From assembly GCA_019828545.1 (NCBI GenBank), contig JACVRA010000134.1:1-64000 (forward strand): a stretch of DNA of 64,000 bases, written 5' to 3'. Numbering within the stretch: the first letter of the stretch is position 1; each line of letters starts with the position of its first letter. The notes below the pieces were generated by a model that saw nothing but the letters and a program-made list of their open reading frames with translations, did no database searches and had not been told where the DNA came from. Of this stretch, positions 1 through 10,957 are shown piece after piece. A program made the position numbers and the translations under genes. Source of the stretch: Paracamarosporium sp. OC-R06-R3. Taxonomy: Eukaryota; Ascomycota; Dothideomycetes; Pleosporales; Didymosphaeriaceae.

Positions 1-973
1 TACTGCAAACTGGCATGAGCTTTGTACGGTGTACACAGCGTACGGGGTGAAAGGGTGGGACTCCAAAAACTGATTGTATATTGTCCTAGCTATCTCAATC
101 GTACAGGATTGAGATGGTCTTATATCCAGCCCCTGCGCACGGCCGTCATGCGGCTTGGCCGCACGGCTCAGGCGCATTAAGTAGATATCCTTATCTGATC
201 CGTACTGCGTACGAACAGTTAAACTAGTTATCTAATATAGGGTAGAGGACTATTAGAATCTAAGAAACCTCTTATAAGAAAGGTGTGACGAGGCGCACGG
301 AGCAAACGAGCCACAGGGATTTTGGATGCGACAGAGACGAGGGCTGTGAGGAGCGCTGCGCCGACTCTGATCCGAATCGGATCCTTCCTACAATCCTCCG
401 ATGCTGCTTTAACTTAGACTGCTGGAAGGTAGATAGTATATGTAGGATAGGGGAGCTCCTAGTAGATTTAGTAGCTTTTCAGTATCCTTTCGTACTAGGC
501 CTATAGGTATTTAATTAATCTAAGGTTATTTCTCTACACGCACTTCCATATGCCTCTACATCGAATCACACCAAGAACGGAGTCTTGATTAACCTGCGCC
601 GATACACTGTGATTACTCCTTCCCAGTGCTTATAACATACATTTATAGTTTTCCTTGTACTATATTCCTATTCTATTAGCACAATAATGCCTTACATTTA
701 TACTGTAGTCGTACAGTCGGATTCCTCGTTCTCGGCGCGGACAGCACAGCCTCACACTATATGTGGGTACGTCGCTACTTTGACCAGTTTAGGTCAGTTA
801 GCGAGCGAATCGCATCACTTGCTTGAGAACCACCATCGTAAGCTACGTAATTGTAGGCTGAGTCGGTAACATGCAGTAGAAATATAAGATGTGGTACAGT
901 TTATCGCAGAGAACCTCGACCTCATTCAACATTCTTCATATAGCAAGAATTCGAGCAGGGCGCCGAACATCAA
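1..973. other. Gene-free left edge, TpA-rich, with inverted repeats
   Basis: I see no supportable gene here. The stretch is rich in TA dinucleotides and stop codons in all frames. It holds a perfect 9-bp inverted repeat (ATCTCAATC at 92-100, GATTGAGAT at 107-115, 6-nt loop). A second palindromic stretch of CGGCC/GGCCG arms lies around 141-165. The composition and hairpins resemble a decayed retroelement or solo-LTR fragment, but no coding domain, target-site duplication or second LTR copy is visible. The last few hundred bases probably include the promoter of the oxidase gene starting at 974. Confidence 0.3.
92..115. repeat. Perfect 9-bp inverted repeat (hairpin)
   Basis: ATCTCAATC and GATTGAGAT are exact reverse complements separated by six bases (GTACAG). 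It lies in non-coding DNA at the left edge; function unknown. Confidence 0.7.
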
Positions 974-3019
974 ATGAAGAATTGGAAGGCTTCGGTTTTA
1001 TACCTCTGTTCCTCTTCAACACTGGTAGCTGCGTTGAACGGAGACTGCAAATGCGTACGCTAAATGTTCGTTGTAATATGACATCGTATCACTTACAAGC
1101 CGTTGAAGACTCCCGACAGTGACTGCTGGCCCTCCGACGTAGAGTGGGCATCGCTCAACGACACTCTATCAGGTGCCCTCATCCATGGAGTCCCTCCCGC
1201 CTCAGTATGCTATCCCGACCTACCAAACTACGATGAAGCCGCATGCGCAACTGTCCGGTCTCATTGGTTCAACTCCACATGGCATGCTGAAGACCCAATC
1301 AGCATCGATTATCCCATCTGGGCCAATAATTCATGCAATCCAATCTTTCCGAATGGCACTAGTGTTACTGGAGATGTGAATGCCGGCCAGAAGGGATGTT
1401 CTATTGGAAGCTATCCCGTCTATGCAGTAAGAGCCACAAGTGCAAAGCAGATTGCCGAAGCGCTACGATGGGCGGGTAAGAAAAATATCAGAGTTACTGT
1501 TAAGAGTACGGGGCATTCATATCCGGGCAGGTACGTCTATATTTTCGTAACTGTCCCATAATTCAGAGTTGTTTGATTTAACTTGTTGCAGGAGTACTGG
1601 ATTCGGCAGCCTTAGCATTTGGACCCACCATCTCCGGAACATAGAATACTTACCCTCCTTTAATCCAACGTCTTGTCCCCTCATTGATGAGCCACTGACA
1701 GCAGCACGTGCTGCTGCAGGTGCAACGGGCATGGAAGCTCAGATTGAAATGGCGAAGCACAACTCGATTGTCGTAACCGGGGCAAACCCTGACACTGGTA
1801 TTGTAGGCTGGTTGACTGGTGGTGGCCACGGTCTTCTTTCGTCCACCTACGGCATGGGTGCCGATAATCTGCTGGAAGCTACGGTAGTCACTCCCAATGG
1901 AGACGTTCTTGTTGTGAATCCTTGCCAGAACTCTGACCTTTTCTTCGCCGTCCGCGGCGGTGGCGGTGGAACATATGGCGTCGTCACTGAAGTTGTCATG
2001 AAGACTTATCCGGATCCAAAGACGACAAAAATCCTCTTTCAGTTGAGCACCACAGGTCCTAACATTACGACGGAGTACTGGGACCTGATGGGCTTCATAC
2101 ATGCAAACATGCAGCGCATGAAAGAAGGTGGACTATCTGGGTATTACTTCTTAGTTGGACCTCCAACTTACCCTGTCTATGCCTTTCTTGGGCTCTTCAC
2201 CCTCTATAACAAACCCAACGGAACAATGGAAAGACTATTTGCCCCCATCGTTGAGAAATTAGAGAATCGGCCGGGCCTCTTTCAGTATACCTCCGAGATC
2301 ACTCAAGCAGATACATTTCTCGGAGCACACAATGCTGTCACGAATGAGGAGGTTGCCAATGGAGGTTCTGCTTTTGCGTCTTGGCTGTTAAGCCCAAAAA
2401 GTCTCGAGGATGCGAACGTAACTGCAAGAGTCTTTGCGGAGATTGGAGCCAGCATGAATGCATCCAGACCGAACGTAAGTTGTGCACATCTTGAAGCTCT
2501 GACAATCGCCATGTATTGCCAATCAAGTATGTTTGCTGAAAGTTGTAGGGTGTGCTAACGAACCCCAACCTCCTCGGCCACATGATCGCGTCCTCAGAAG
2601 CACCTTCTTACTACCCTTCCACAATATCCATGAATCCTGCGTGGCGTAATACCCTCACACATCTTGTCGTCGTCGAAGGCTGGCCGGATGGTATCGCACA
2701 ACCTGTCATTGACTCTGTATACCGCGATGTCACTGCCAAGGTGCAAAAGCTCCGTGATCTGTCACCTGAGACGGGTGCGTACTTCAATGAACCAGATAGC
2801 TACGAACCTGAATGGCAGCATGCTTTCTTCGGCGAAAACTACGAAAAGCTCAAAGACGTAAAGAAAAAGTATGATCCGGGAAATGTGTTGTGGTGTCGAC
2901 GATGCGTGGGTAGTGAAGCGTTGATAGAGGGAAGTGACGGGAAGTTGTGTGCTGCTATCAGCCACACGGAGGCTACAGACAACGACGACCTTGTTTGGAC
3001 CCGCCGAAGCGAACTCTGA
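974..3019 (+). CDS. Secreted FAD-linked (berberine bridge enzyme-like) oxidoreductase
   Basis: Probable VAO/BBE-family flavin oxidase of 618 residues acting outside the cell or in the secretory pathway; substrate unknown. Inferred exons: 974-1054, 1109-1530, 1592-2474, 2549-3019. The first exon gives a signal-peptide-like start (MKNWKASVLYLCSSSTLVAA). Splicing at 1055-1108 yields CKCTPDSDCWPS, the usual mature N-terminus of the fungal family. The FAD-binding core includes KSTGHSYPGR, whose His163 is the expected covalent FAD site, followed by GSLSIWTHH, a GWLTGGGHGLLSS loop and RGGGGGTYGVVTEV. The C-terminal BBE segment ends with YFNEPD and KKYDPGNVLWCRRCVGSE. Several N-x-S/T sites fit secretion. 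The family assignment is secure; the start and first intron are inference (an acceptor at 1099 is an in-frame alternative). FMN1, which makes flavin nucleotide, lies next door, but such adjacency may be chance. Confidence 0.9.
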
Positions 3020-3498
3020 TACATATAAGTCTACCAGCATCTGATCAACAGTGGGGTTTGATTGTTTCGCTGTTGAGCTCATCATACCTCTATCATATTT
3101 CTAACACGCTCGCCAAGGTGGCAGGTAAGTACCATTCGATACTTAAGTTTTGAGAATACCGAAGGTTATGGTTGCAAGCCCCCAGTAGTATGTTCAGCGA
3201 GAGCCATGCCGGTGCCTTGTGATGCACGTGATTAGGATACTATTTATGTACGGAGTTGGAGCTGAAGGGGAGATCGGACGAGGGAAGATGCAGGTGGAAG
3301 ATCTTGGGCTTAATAATCGTACCTATTACGTTCCGAACCCTTCGCCCCGCCAAACCAGCCCCACCATTCCGCGCGAAGCTACCAGAAGCTCGCCATCGAT
3401 ACCAGCACCGGACCTTAAGTCGACACAAACACCAATTTCACCTGCTCCAAAGCAACCCTTCCTTGGTTCCGGTCCTTTCCCAAGAACATTCGGTAGAC
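3020..3498. other. Intergenic region, BBE-like oxidase to FMN1
   Basis: About 480 bp holding the 3' end of the oxidase transcript and the FMN1 promoter. Small ORFs here lack family features. The stretch just before the FMN1 ATG is CT/CA-rich, as is common in fungal leaders. Confidence 0.5.
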
Positions 3499-4350
3499 AT
3501 GAGTCGCCCGAACGTTTCTCGCGACCCCATTGCCGGGCCGGACAGTACGCCTTTGCATCCCATGACAGACGATAGCTCATCATGCTGACTTCTCGCAGCC
3601 GTGCAGGCCCCATTTCCGCTCAAACTCCGTGGTCCCGTCGTCAAGGGCTTTGGCCGTGGCTCCAAAGATCTCGGCATTCCGACCGCCAACATTCCGCTTA
3701 CCGGACTCAGTATCGGCGGCCATGAGAACCTCGAATCCGGCATATATTACGGCTACGCCTCGCTCGACCACAGCACGATACCCGCCTTGACCACCAACAC
3801 AAGTGTTCCGAGCGCAACGGGTGACACGGCGATTCCAGAACGAAGCTCGAACCATGCAGTAGCCGACCTGGAAACGCCTGCTACTGCGCCACCAAGCCGA
3901 CCGATAACACCAGGACGAGCTCGGGAAGTGAAAGTCTACCCGACTGTCCTAAGCATAGGCTACAACCCGTACTATAAAAACTCGCAGCGCAGCATCGAGA
4001 TACACATCCTGCACTCGTTTGCGCACGACTTCTACGGCGCAACCCTCTCGCTCCTCATATTAGGCCATATACGTCCGGAATACGATTACGTCTCCAAGGA
4101 AGCGTTGGTGGAGGATATTCGAGAGGACATTCGTGTTGCGCAGAGAAGTCTGGCGCGACCTGCGTATGAGCAGTGGCAGCAAGATGAATGGTTGTTCGGG
4201 CAGGGTGGTAAGAAGCAGTCAGGAGCAGTGGTATCGAGCCTGGCGCAGGATGCTGACAAGGATGCCGACGAGGCGAAGAGGGAGTTTGAGCGGAGGCAGG
4301 ATGTGAAGGGGCAGAGCGGGGTTCTAGCAAAGAGTGAGATCATTCCCTGA
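3499..4350 (+). CDS. FMN1: Riboflavin kinase
   Basis: ATP:riboflavin 5'-phosphotransferase that makes FMN from riboflavin in the cytosol or mitochondrion. Exons 3499-3544 and 3599-4350 give 265 residues. Splicing the 54-nt intron joins [15 protein letters not shown] to [12 protein letters not shown]. The kinase core shows [20 protein letters not shown], containing the family's PTAN nucleotide/flavin-binding motif, then [33 protein letters not shown] and [19 protein letters not shown] low-complexity Ser/Thr/Pro insert (about residues 75-115) interrupts the core, as in other filamentous fungi, and the last ~50 residues form a charged tail beyond the catalytic domain. The ORF after the intron begins with GTG, so the short first exon is needed to supply an ATG. 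Family certain; exon 1 strongly supported by frame and splice sites. Confidence 0.93.
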
Positions 4351-4946
4351 GTGGGTGAGCACAAGTGGCGGGCAAGGTATCACGATTACGACTGCACGAA
4401 TTAGATTTATGATAGAGCGATATACGATAAGACTCTCGAGCATTCGAAATGAATCTCTTGGATCAACGGCTTCGAATCGTCCACGTCGAACTCGTAAACA
4501 TGTTTTGTCTTCCCTACGCGCAACGCCCACTCCGACCAGGTAGCCGCTCATGGTCGACTATTGAAAACCATTACCCAAACGCGCCACAGCACCAACTTCA
4601 TATGCCAAGCTTCATGGAAGTAGCTGACTAATATTCAATATGCGACAAGAAGTGTGAAAACAGACAATCATAGCTCGTCAACTAGCGCACAGCCGACTAG
4701 TACAACTATGAGTGACAGCTCGATAGCAGCGAAGCTATGCTAGAGACAGATAACCGAAATAGTCGAAGAAAAAGGGCAGCGTGAGAAAGTAGGATCGGCC
4801 GGGCACAAGCATGCTCAGATCATGCCTGAGGATATTATTTTGGGTGCCACTGTGTAGGGAAAGGGTATCTCTTTTGTTTTCAAAGCCGTAACCTTGAATC
4901 GTAGCTGTGTCAGGATGCGAGGAAGCCGCGATTGCCACAGGATATA
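4351..4946. other. Convergent intergenic region FMN1 / ERT1
   Basis: The two flanking genes end towards each other here. Only short ORFs without recognisable features are present; this should hold both 3' UTRs and polyadenylation sites. Confidence 0.5.
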
Positions 4947-7095
4947 CTATTGTGTTGTGCTCAGCACGGGCATAATCTACCAGCTGCGTTAACGAGGCAC
5001 CTTTCACGACACCACAGACGACATACCTGGAAAGCAACCAGCATAGGCATATCAAAGTTATCCCTTTTGATATGCCACATGATCATGCAATCAATAAGCC
5101 CGTTATGCGAACCGAGACTCCTCATCGCCTCTCCGCGATGAATGGTGCCATCTTCCTGCTTCACAAGCGGCTCGTGCTTGACCTTGTCACCGTTGGCCCC
5201 GCGTGGTCGCTCAGCCTCGCGCACCAAGTCCTCCTTGGTTTGGTAGCGCAGGAGGTTGACGCGACGGTGACCTCTGCCGAGCGGGTCAGCCGTTGCAAGG
5301 TCCGCAAAATCCGACAGATATTGCACAGCGGATGGCTCGTCCAAAAGTTCAACAATGTTGACGGGATAGGGACCGGCCTCAGGCTCTTGACCAGGTAAAG
5401 TGGGGGTGGTACTATTCTGACTAGAGATACCACTGTCGTCGGAGCGCTGTTGGCTGCTACCCAAGTTGGCGTTGAGGTTAGCTTCTGTCCCTAGAAGGAC
5501 CTCTCTCTTCCAGCCGGTCAAGATCTCAAACTCTTTGTTCATGCCCACAACTTCACCCGTGCGACGCACAATCAGAGAAGGCGTCCCAACCTCGGCGAAG
5601 CTTTCGAGCATGGAGATGAGGGAGCGCTGCAGGTTCTTTTCAGCGTGGATGAGATCGTCACTGTCGAGATGAGAAGCATTGATCAACAGAGAAGGTCTAA
5701 AGCGACCAAGAGAGGTCCGAACACTATCCTGGTTTTTTCTGGAGAATCTCCTACTGCATGCGACCACCAAGCGGTGGTGTGCCGACGGGTAATTGTAAGG
5801 TTTGGTCACCTTTTCGTAGATGAGTCTGGATTGGCGTTTTCTTCCTGCATTAGGGTGCATTGGGTATAGCGGCCCGCCAGACGGACGATTCTCGTGGTGC
5901 GGGCGATGTGTTGTGGGAGAGCCGCGTGACTGTGACTGGTTTGCGTTTGCGTTTGCGAAGAAAGTTGCAGCAGACATTGGATTTTCATTATCATAGCCAG
6001 CGTTGTAATCCATGGATGCAGGACTCGCGCTCGATAAGCTCGAAGGCCCGCCCTGGCCAATGGCATAAGCCATGGGTCCGTTGAGGCTGTCGTGGCGGTC
6101 TACTGTAACGGGCGTGTTGTTTGGTGTGTGGACCTGGAGGCTACCGTGACGGGAGTGGGCATTCTGCCATTCGGCTGCTGGGAGACCGTCCTGGCCAAAC
6201 GACACATGGGCGGGCAAGCCATGGGGTTCGGCATATGCCGCAGAGCCCATGGGGCCGTTGTAAACATGCGCCGCCTGGTTCAGGGGATTGTCGCTGGAGG
6301 GGGCGTCTATGGCCGCCGACGACATGTGGCCGAGCATGCCGAGCTCCAGGGCGCCGTAGTGGTTCCCAAAATTCAGGCTTGAGATGTCAAAGTTGAACAA
6401 GGCAGGGTCACTGGGATCAAAGAGCGGGCCGCCAAACTGCTGCAGCTGCGACGGGGCTCCTTGCGAGACGGGAGCAGGAGCAGCCGCGGCGGCGGCCATT
6501 GCGGCCTGGGTGTTCTGGGCGTACTGGGGCGAGATGGGCGGCTGAGGGTTGGTGTAAGACGAGTCGTGGGGCCCCACGGGTTGGGTGGGCGCGGAGTTCT
6601 GAGCGTAGTAGGTGGTGGAAGGGGCCTGGGTGAAGAAGGCTCCTTGGTGGGCGGCTGGCACGGCGGGCTGGTCACGCTGGGGGACGGGGACGGGGCGGTT
6701 GCCGTTCATGTGCGGGTAGTGGCCGCCGACGCCGGGCATGAGGGCGCCGTCGGGGGCATCGTGAAGGTACTTTGCCTTCTTGCGCACGCCGTCCATGCAA
6801 TGGTCCTGCAGGCCACGCTTGATGCAGCGAGCACACGGGCGCTCGTCACCTGGAGGGGGGGAGGAATCAGCGGGCGGGCGGAGGGGCGGAAGGGCAGGCG
6901 GGCTCTTCACTCACCACAGGTCAGGTGGGCGCGCTGGCAGGCAAAGCAGGCACGGCGAGCCTTCTTGCGGCGCGGGCGCGTAGGGTCCTTTGCATTGGGC
7001 TTTTGGGCGGGCGAGGCCGTCTTCTGGTCGGCCGTCATGTCGACGTCGCTGAGGTCGGGCGAGGGCGATGCATCGTCGGGGTCGGGCGAGGACAT
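4947..7095 (-). CDS. ERT1: Zn2Cys6 transcription activator of gluconeogenesis (ERT1/AcuK-like)
   Basis: Nuclear regulator that in fungi activates gluconeogenic and non-fermentable-carbon genes (ERT1 in yeast, AcuK in Aspergillus). Inferred exons 7095-6915, 6849-5027 and 4976-4947 give 677 residues. The zinc cluster uses Cys50, 53, 60, 66, 69 and 78 ([20 protein letters not shown]) after a basic stretch PRRKKARR; the first intron splits the cluster. A long Pro/Gln/Ala/Asn-rich linker (about 90-370) follows. A PAS-like segment starts near 475 ([27 protein letters not shown]), and the conserved end is [17 protein letters not shown]. Reading through would add an unrelated tail. An intron at 4977-5026 with GTATGT donor and TTAAC branch instead gives a 30-nt last exon encoding IMPVLSTTQ, matching the family-like end. 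Family call strong, last exon moderate. Confidence 0.9.
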
Positions 7096-7341
7096 GATGG
7101 CTAATAATGCCTCTGCGGTGCTCTTGCACGACCAGGCGCGGGCAGGCGGGCGCACGTTTTGCTCAGCGTACAGGCGTCACAGGCCCGGGACGGCGGCGCA
7201 GGCAATGCGCGGGGGCGTCCCAGCTGCGTGTTTCGAGGGTGCGATCACGCGTGCGCCGGCGAGGGGGCACACGAGCATGGTGCGCGGGCGCTGCTTCACG
7301 GCAGGGCCATGGCAGGCGGTGCGAGGGCGGGCGGTCGGCGT

Positions 7342-7381
7342 GGGCGAGGGCGAGGGCGAGGGCGAGGGCGAGGGCGAGGGC
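7342..7381. repeat. (GGCGAG)n hexanucleotide repeat
   Basis: About six tandem GGGCGA/GGCGAG units roughly 250-290 bp upstream of the ERT1 start codon, followed by a G-run and a GGT/GCT run. Such G-rich tracts can be length-polymorphic and may form G-quadruplexes on the + strand (inference). Confidence 0.85.
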
Positions 7382-7668
7382 AGGGGGGGGCGGGCTGGTG
7401 GTGGTGGTGGTGGTGCTGGTGCTGGAGCGGTCGAGTCGCCGTGTGTGTGATGCAGCCGTGCGCCCATCCCCGCAATGCCTGCACGCCGACGCCCCAGCCC
7501 GCGGCGGCCCCGTCCCTCGGATTCCCGGCGATCCATTCCCTCCCCCCCGCCGCTCCTCTGGCTGCCTGCCCCTCGACGCTGCCTCCAGCTCCAGCCTCCA
7601 GCCTCCAGCCGCCCCGAGACATGTCCTGTCAACCGCACATGGCCGCCCGCGAGCTCTCTCACGCCCGC

Positions 7669-7701
7669 CGCTCCACCGCTCCACCGCTCCACCGCTCCAC
7701 C
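7669..7701. repeat. CTCCACCG octanucleotide tandem repeat
   Basis: About four tandem copies of an 8-bp unit (CGCTCCAC in register) in the long non-coding interval upstream of ERT1. Confidence 0.8.
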
Positions 7702-8012
7702 ACCGTCCCAGCGCCCTGTGCCACCGCCTCGCCGCGCCGCCCGCCCTCGTCCACGTTCCCTCGCCGTCCTGTACCCCCTCCCCCCTCCCTCGGAGCTGGC
7801 GTGGCCGCCCTCGTGGCGCCAGCGTCGCGTCGCACCGCGTCTCGCCAGCCTGCTTCAGGTGCCTCACGTGCCCGCCCAGCAAAGCGCAGACTTGGACTTT
7901 CGATAAACATTCACGCCATGCACATGCCGTGCCACCACCCTCTATAATTACCATTGTCCCTCGCCCTCCACTCGATTCCGCCACCATCCCCTACAATCTT
8001 ACCCAAAACATG

Positions 8013-8640
8013 TCACCCTGACGCGAACCGGCTGCTGCCCCTGAGCCTCTTGCCGAATCGAAAGAACACGATGGGGAATCTGTCACACCCCGCGGTTAGC
8101 CACCTCGCCCACCACGCTGCCGGGTCGCTGCTCACGGTGCCATGGCAAGGGCCAAGAATGCCAGCAGCGTCGTCGCCCACTGGTAGCCGAGATCTTCCTA
8201 ATCAGTGACCGCCTTTTCATCCTTGTTGCGTCGTTTCCACTCACTGTTGTACATCTGCACCCCGAACAGAGGGAACGCTGCCGCAAAGTACGAGCGCGCA
8301 AAGCTGTTGGCTGCCAGCGCGCTCGCTGCGTACAGCGGGTACTGTCGTCGCCCTTGTCAGTGCTCCTGTCCACCCACGTCCGATGTCGGCCACACTCACG
8401 GCTTCGACCAAGAAGGTAAACACTCCAGAGAAGACCCAGATGACCCTATGCCAGATGAAAAGCGGTCAGCATCTTGTCTATCCATGACACCTGCACATCC
8501 CGAAAAGGGGAAACCCACCCTGTCCCAAAGATGCCCGAGAAGACAATGGGGACTATAGCACAGCAGCTCATTAGCTATTATTATTACCCCTCGTCACTCG
8601 TGCTGCCTACCTATCCAGTGCACCTGCAAAACCACATTAG

Positions 8641-8673
<33 letters not shown>

Positions 8674-10957
8674 TCCACTTCTCCCGTCGCTACTCACAGA
8701 GGCATACGTGGTCCACCCAAACCCTGCATACCATTGCAATTAGCACCGTGTCTGCATGTTGAAGCCTGCCACTCCTCACCGAAAAGTCCAATTGGGACAA
8801 CAAACGCCCCGAATATTGTAGCGGGGAGCCGAAATTCTGGTTCACTACCGCCCCCTTGCGCTTCGCTGCGCCGTACCAATCTGTCGTACCTCGTCCGCCA
8901 GAACAGATCGCTCGTAATCCCCGTCAGCATGCCCACGAAGAGCCCGAGAAAGGAAAGTCCCGTCTGCGACACCGTGAAGCCGTGATTGTTCTGGAAGACC
9001 AGAGGGAAGGCCCCAAAGAACACTAGCCGAGGTCGCACCGTCAGTAAATGCACCTTGTCTACATTGAGCAAACGTCTTTGAGACATGCTTAAGCGTAGAC
9101 CGCCCGTCGAGTGTAGCGGACTGGTGGCGAGCAAGCCCCCCAAACATGACTGTGCACGATGAAAACTTGCTTACAGTACAGAATGCCCAACAATATAGCG
9201 CTGAGAATGCAAAGATTGAGGCACTGGGACACAGCATTAGTCCACCAATTAACATCCCAGTCGAGCTGCTTCTACGCACCATTGGCTCGAAGAACAGCAG
9301 TTGAAACGGCCTGATGCATGACCACAGCACCGTCTTTGCGATCGACCTCGAGCGCTTCTCTATTGGCGCTATCCAGTCTGGATTTCCGGTTTCTTTTCGT
9401 AGCTCCATCGCCTTGTTGCGAAGAAGCACTGGATGGTATGTCTCAGGCACGAATAGCACTATCAATGCAAGCTACGGCCGTGTCAGTGTGCACATCTTCA
9501 TCAACTCGAGCTTACTTCAAGCCTCACCTGGACTCCAGACCAGATCATCAGGACGTAGAAACACCACCTAGCCAAAGTTAACACACCGCTCTTTTGCTGT
9601 CGGCGCCAAATAGATTGACAACAAGACATGCGTGTCCAAGTACATGGCTGGATCGTCTGCGATCCACAATATTCGATATTGAAGCATCTCTGATCGTCGC
9701 CCCCATGCATGCGAGATCTCCAGGGTATACAACGCGGCTCCACTTACCTCCACGTCGTATTCTGCACAATAAAGCCACCGACCAGAGGACCGAACTCGGG
9801 CCCTATGAATGGGCTCGCAGTGTACACCATCATGGGAGCCGATAATTCCTACAGGCGAACAGCCATTAGCACTAGGTACATGAGGTGCTTGCATGAAAGC
9901 TACAGATGGGAAGGACCACACTAACGTGTTTTGCAAACATATCTCCCACGGTGCCGCCAGCCACACTAAGAAAAGCACTGCCAGCCAATCCGTCGAGAAA
10001 GCGTGCTACGAGCATGGTCTGAATGTTGTGCGCAAACGCGCACGGAATCGTGAAGATGAAGAAAAAGGTGAACGAGCAGATGTAGATTGGCCGACGACCG
10101 TAGAACTGCAGCCACGCACGCACAGTTAGCAAGTCGACCAGCCCTGACGCCGAGTGAGTCGTCTAGTCCCATATGCAGGGCCAACGCGCTCGTCTCCTTC
10201 AAGCGGACCTACGCACCTCAGACAAGGGACTCAGAACCATTGGCCCTGTTCCGAGCCCTGCAACAAACAGGCTCAGTCCGAGCGTGCATACCAACCGACT
10301 CGTTCCAAATTCCGGCATCAGCTGACCATACGTAGACGTATACAGCGAACTCGTGCAAGTCCTATGCAACCATTTCAGCTTAGCCCAGCTTAGCCCAACC
10401 CAGCCTTCCCACAGATGTGGGCCGCAGCCTATATTACTTTCCTGCAGTAATATGTGATAGAAACTAGGGTGCGGTACTTACACGCACAAGGAACTTGCAC
10501 TCACAATGAGCACAATGCACCAGCGTCGCAGCGTCGTCATGCTGCGCGGATTCATTGGATCTGCGTCGCCGCTTTCCCAGCGGACGAGATAGGGATCGTC
10601 GGATGGGTTCCCTCCCGTTGCACCGCTGGAGTTGTTCGGCTGTTCATCTTCGTCGTTCAAGGTGTAGCCGTCTGCACCTGCTCGCGACTGATGCGACTTG
10701 ATGCTACGCAGGCTCTTGGCGTGGGTCTGGGTGATGGAAAGCCCAGGGCGAGCTGAGTCTGCGGTGGGCAAACGGGCGATTTCCTCCTCCTCCTCAACTT
10801 CGTAATCTTTTGAGCCGAGTGGAAGTCCACCTCCTATCCTCTTCTCTTCATCGCCTCCTGTTGTGAAGTGTTTTCCTTTTTCCGAACACATTGAGGACCT
10901 ACCTGATGCGCCACCAGTTCGCGCTGCACTCTCGTCTCGTTGTGATTGGATTGCCAT
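8013..10957 (-). CDS. MFS polyamine/drug:H+ antiporter (DHA1 type)
   Basis: Twelve-TM plasma-membrane exporter of the Tpo/drug-antiporter branch; substrate not predictable. I reconstruct 15 exons: 10957-10482, 10361-10217, 10105-9926, 9848-9748, 9567-9528, 9471-9280, 9223-9175, 9022-8780, 8723-8698, 8623-8611, 8552-8519, 8445-8400, 8341-8245, 8193-8136, 8079-8013. Every junction keeps frame and the sum is 588 residues. A ~140-residue hydrophilic N-terminus with an acidic EEEEE run precedes TM1. Family landmarks appear in order: SLYTSTYGQLMPEFGTSR, GPMVLSPLSEFYGRRPIY (the MFS loop 2-3 motif across an exon junction), VARFLDGLAGSAFLSVAGG, PFIGPEFGPLVGGFI, LFVPETYHPVLLRNKA and YAASALAANSFARSYF. 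Individual small exons (13, 26, 34, 40, 46 nt) rest on frame and splice signals only. The final exon encodes a short basic tail ending RFASG. Confidence 0.9.
8641..8672. repeat. (CAAT)8 microsatellite inside an MFS intron
   Basis: Eight perfect CAAT units (ATTG on the coding strand) inside the 74-nt intron 8624-8697 between two very small exons of the MFS gene. The array makes up almost half of the intron. Confidence 0.95.

Larger units (their letters stand above)
7096..8012. other. GC-rich leader/promoter region of ERT1 with simple repeats
   Basis: Long open frames occur on both strands, but they are low-complexity Arg/Pro/Gly translations of GC-rich repeats without family features, so I treat them as non-coding. 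The region contains a GGCGAG-type hexamer array and a CTCCACCG octamer array. It probably carries the ERT1 promoter and long 5' UTR, and at its right end the 3' UTR of the MFS gene. Confidence 0.55.

Noticed and set aside
6461..7450. 329-codon plus-strand ORF over the ERT1 5' half and upstream region
   Set aside because: Antisense shadow of the ERT1 zinc-cluster exons plus GC repeats; Gly/Arg-rich translation with no domain.
7107..8021. Several long ORFs of 170-304 codons on both strands
   Set aside because: Low-complexity Arg/Pro/Ala translations of GC-rich tandem repeats; no ATG context, introns or family motif that would support a gene.
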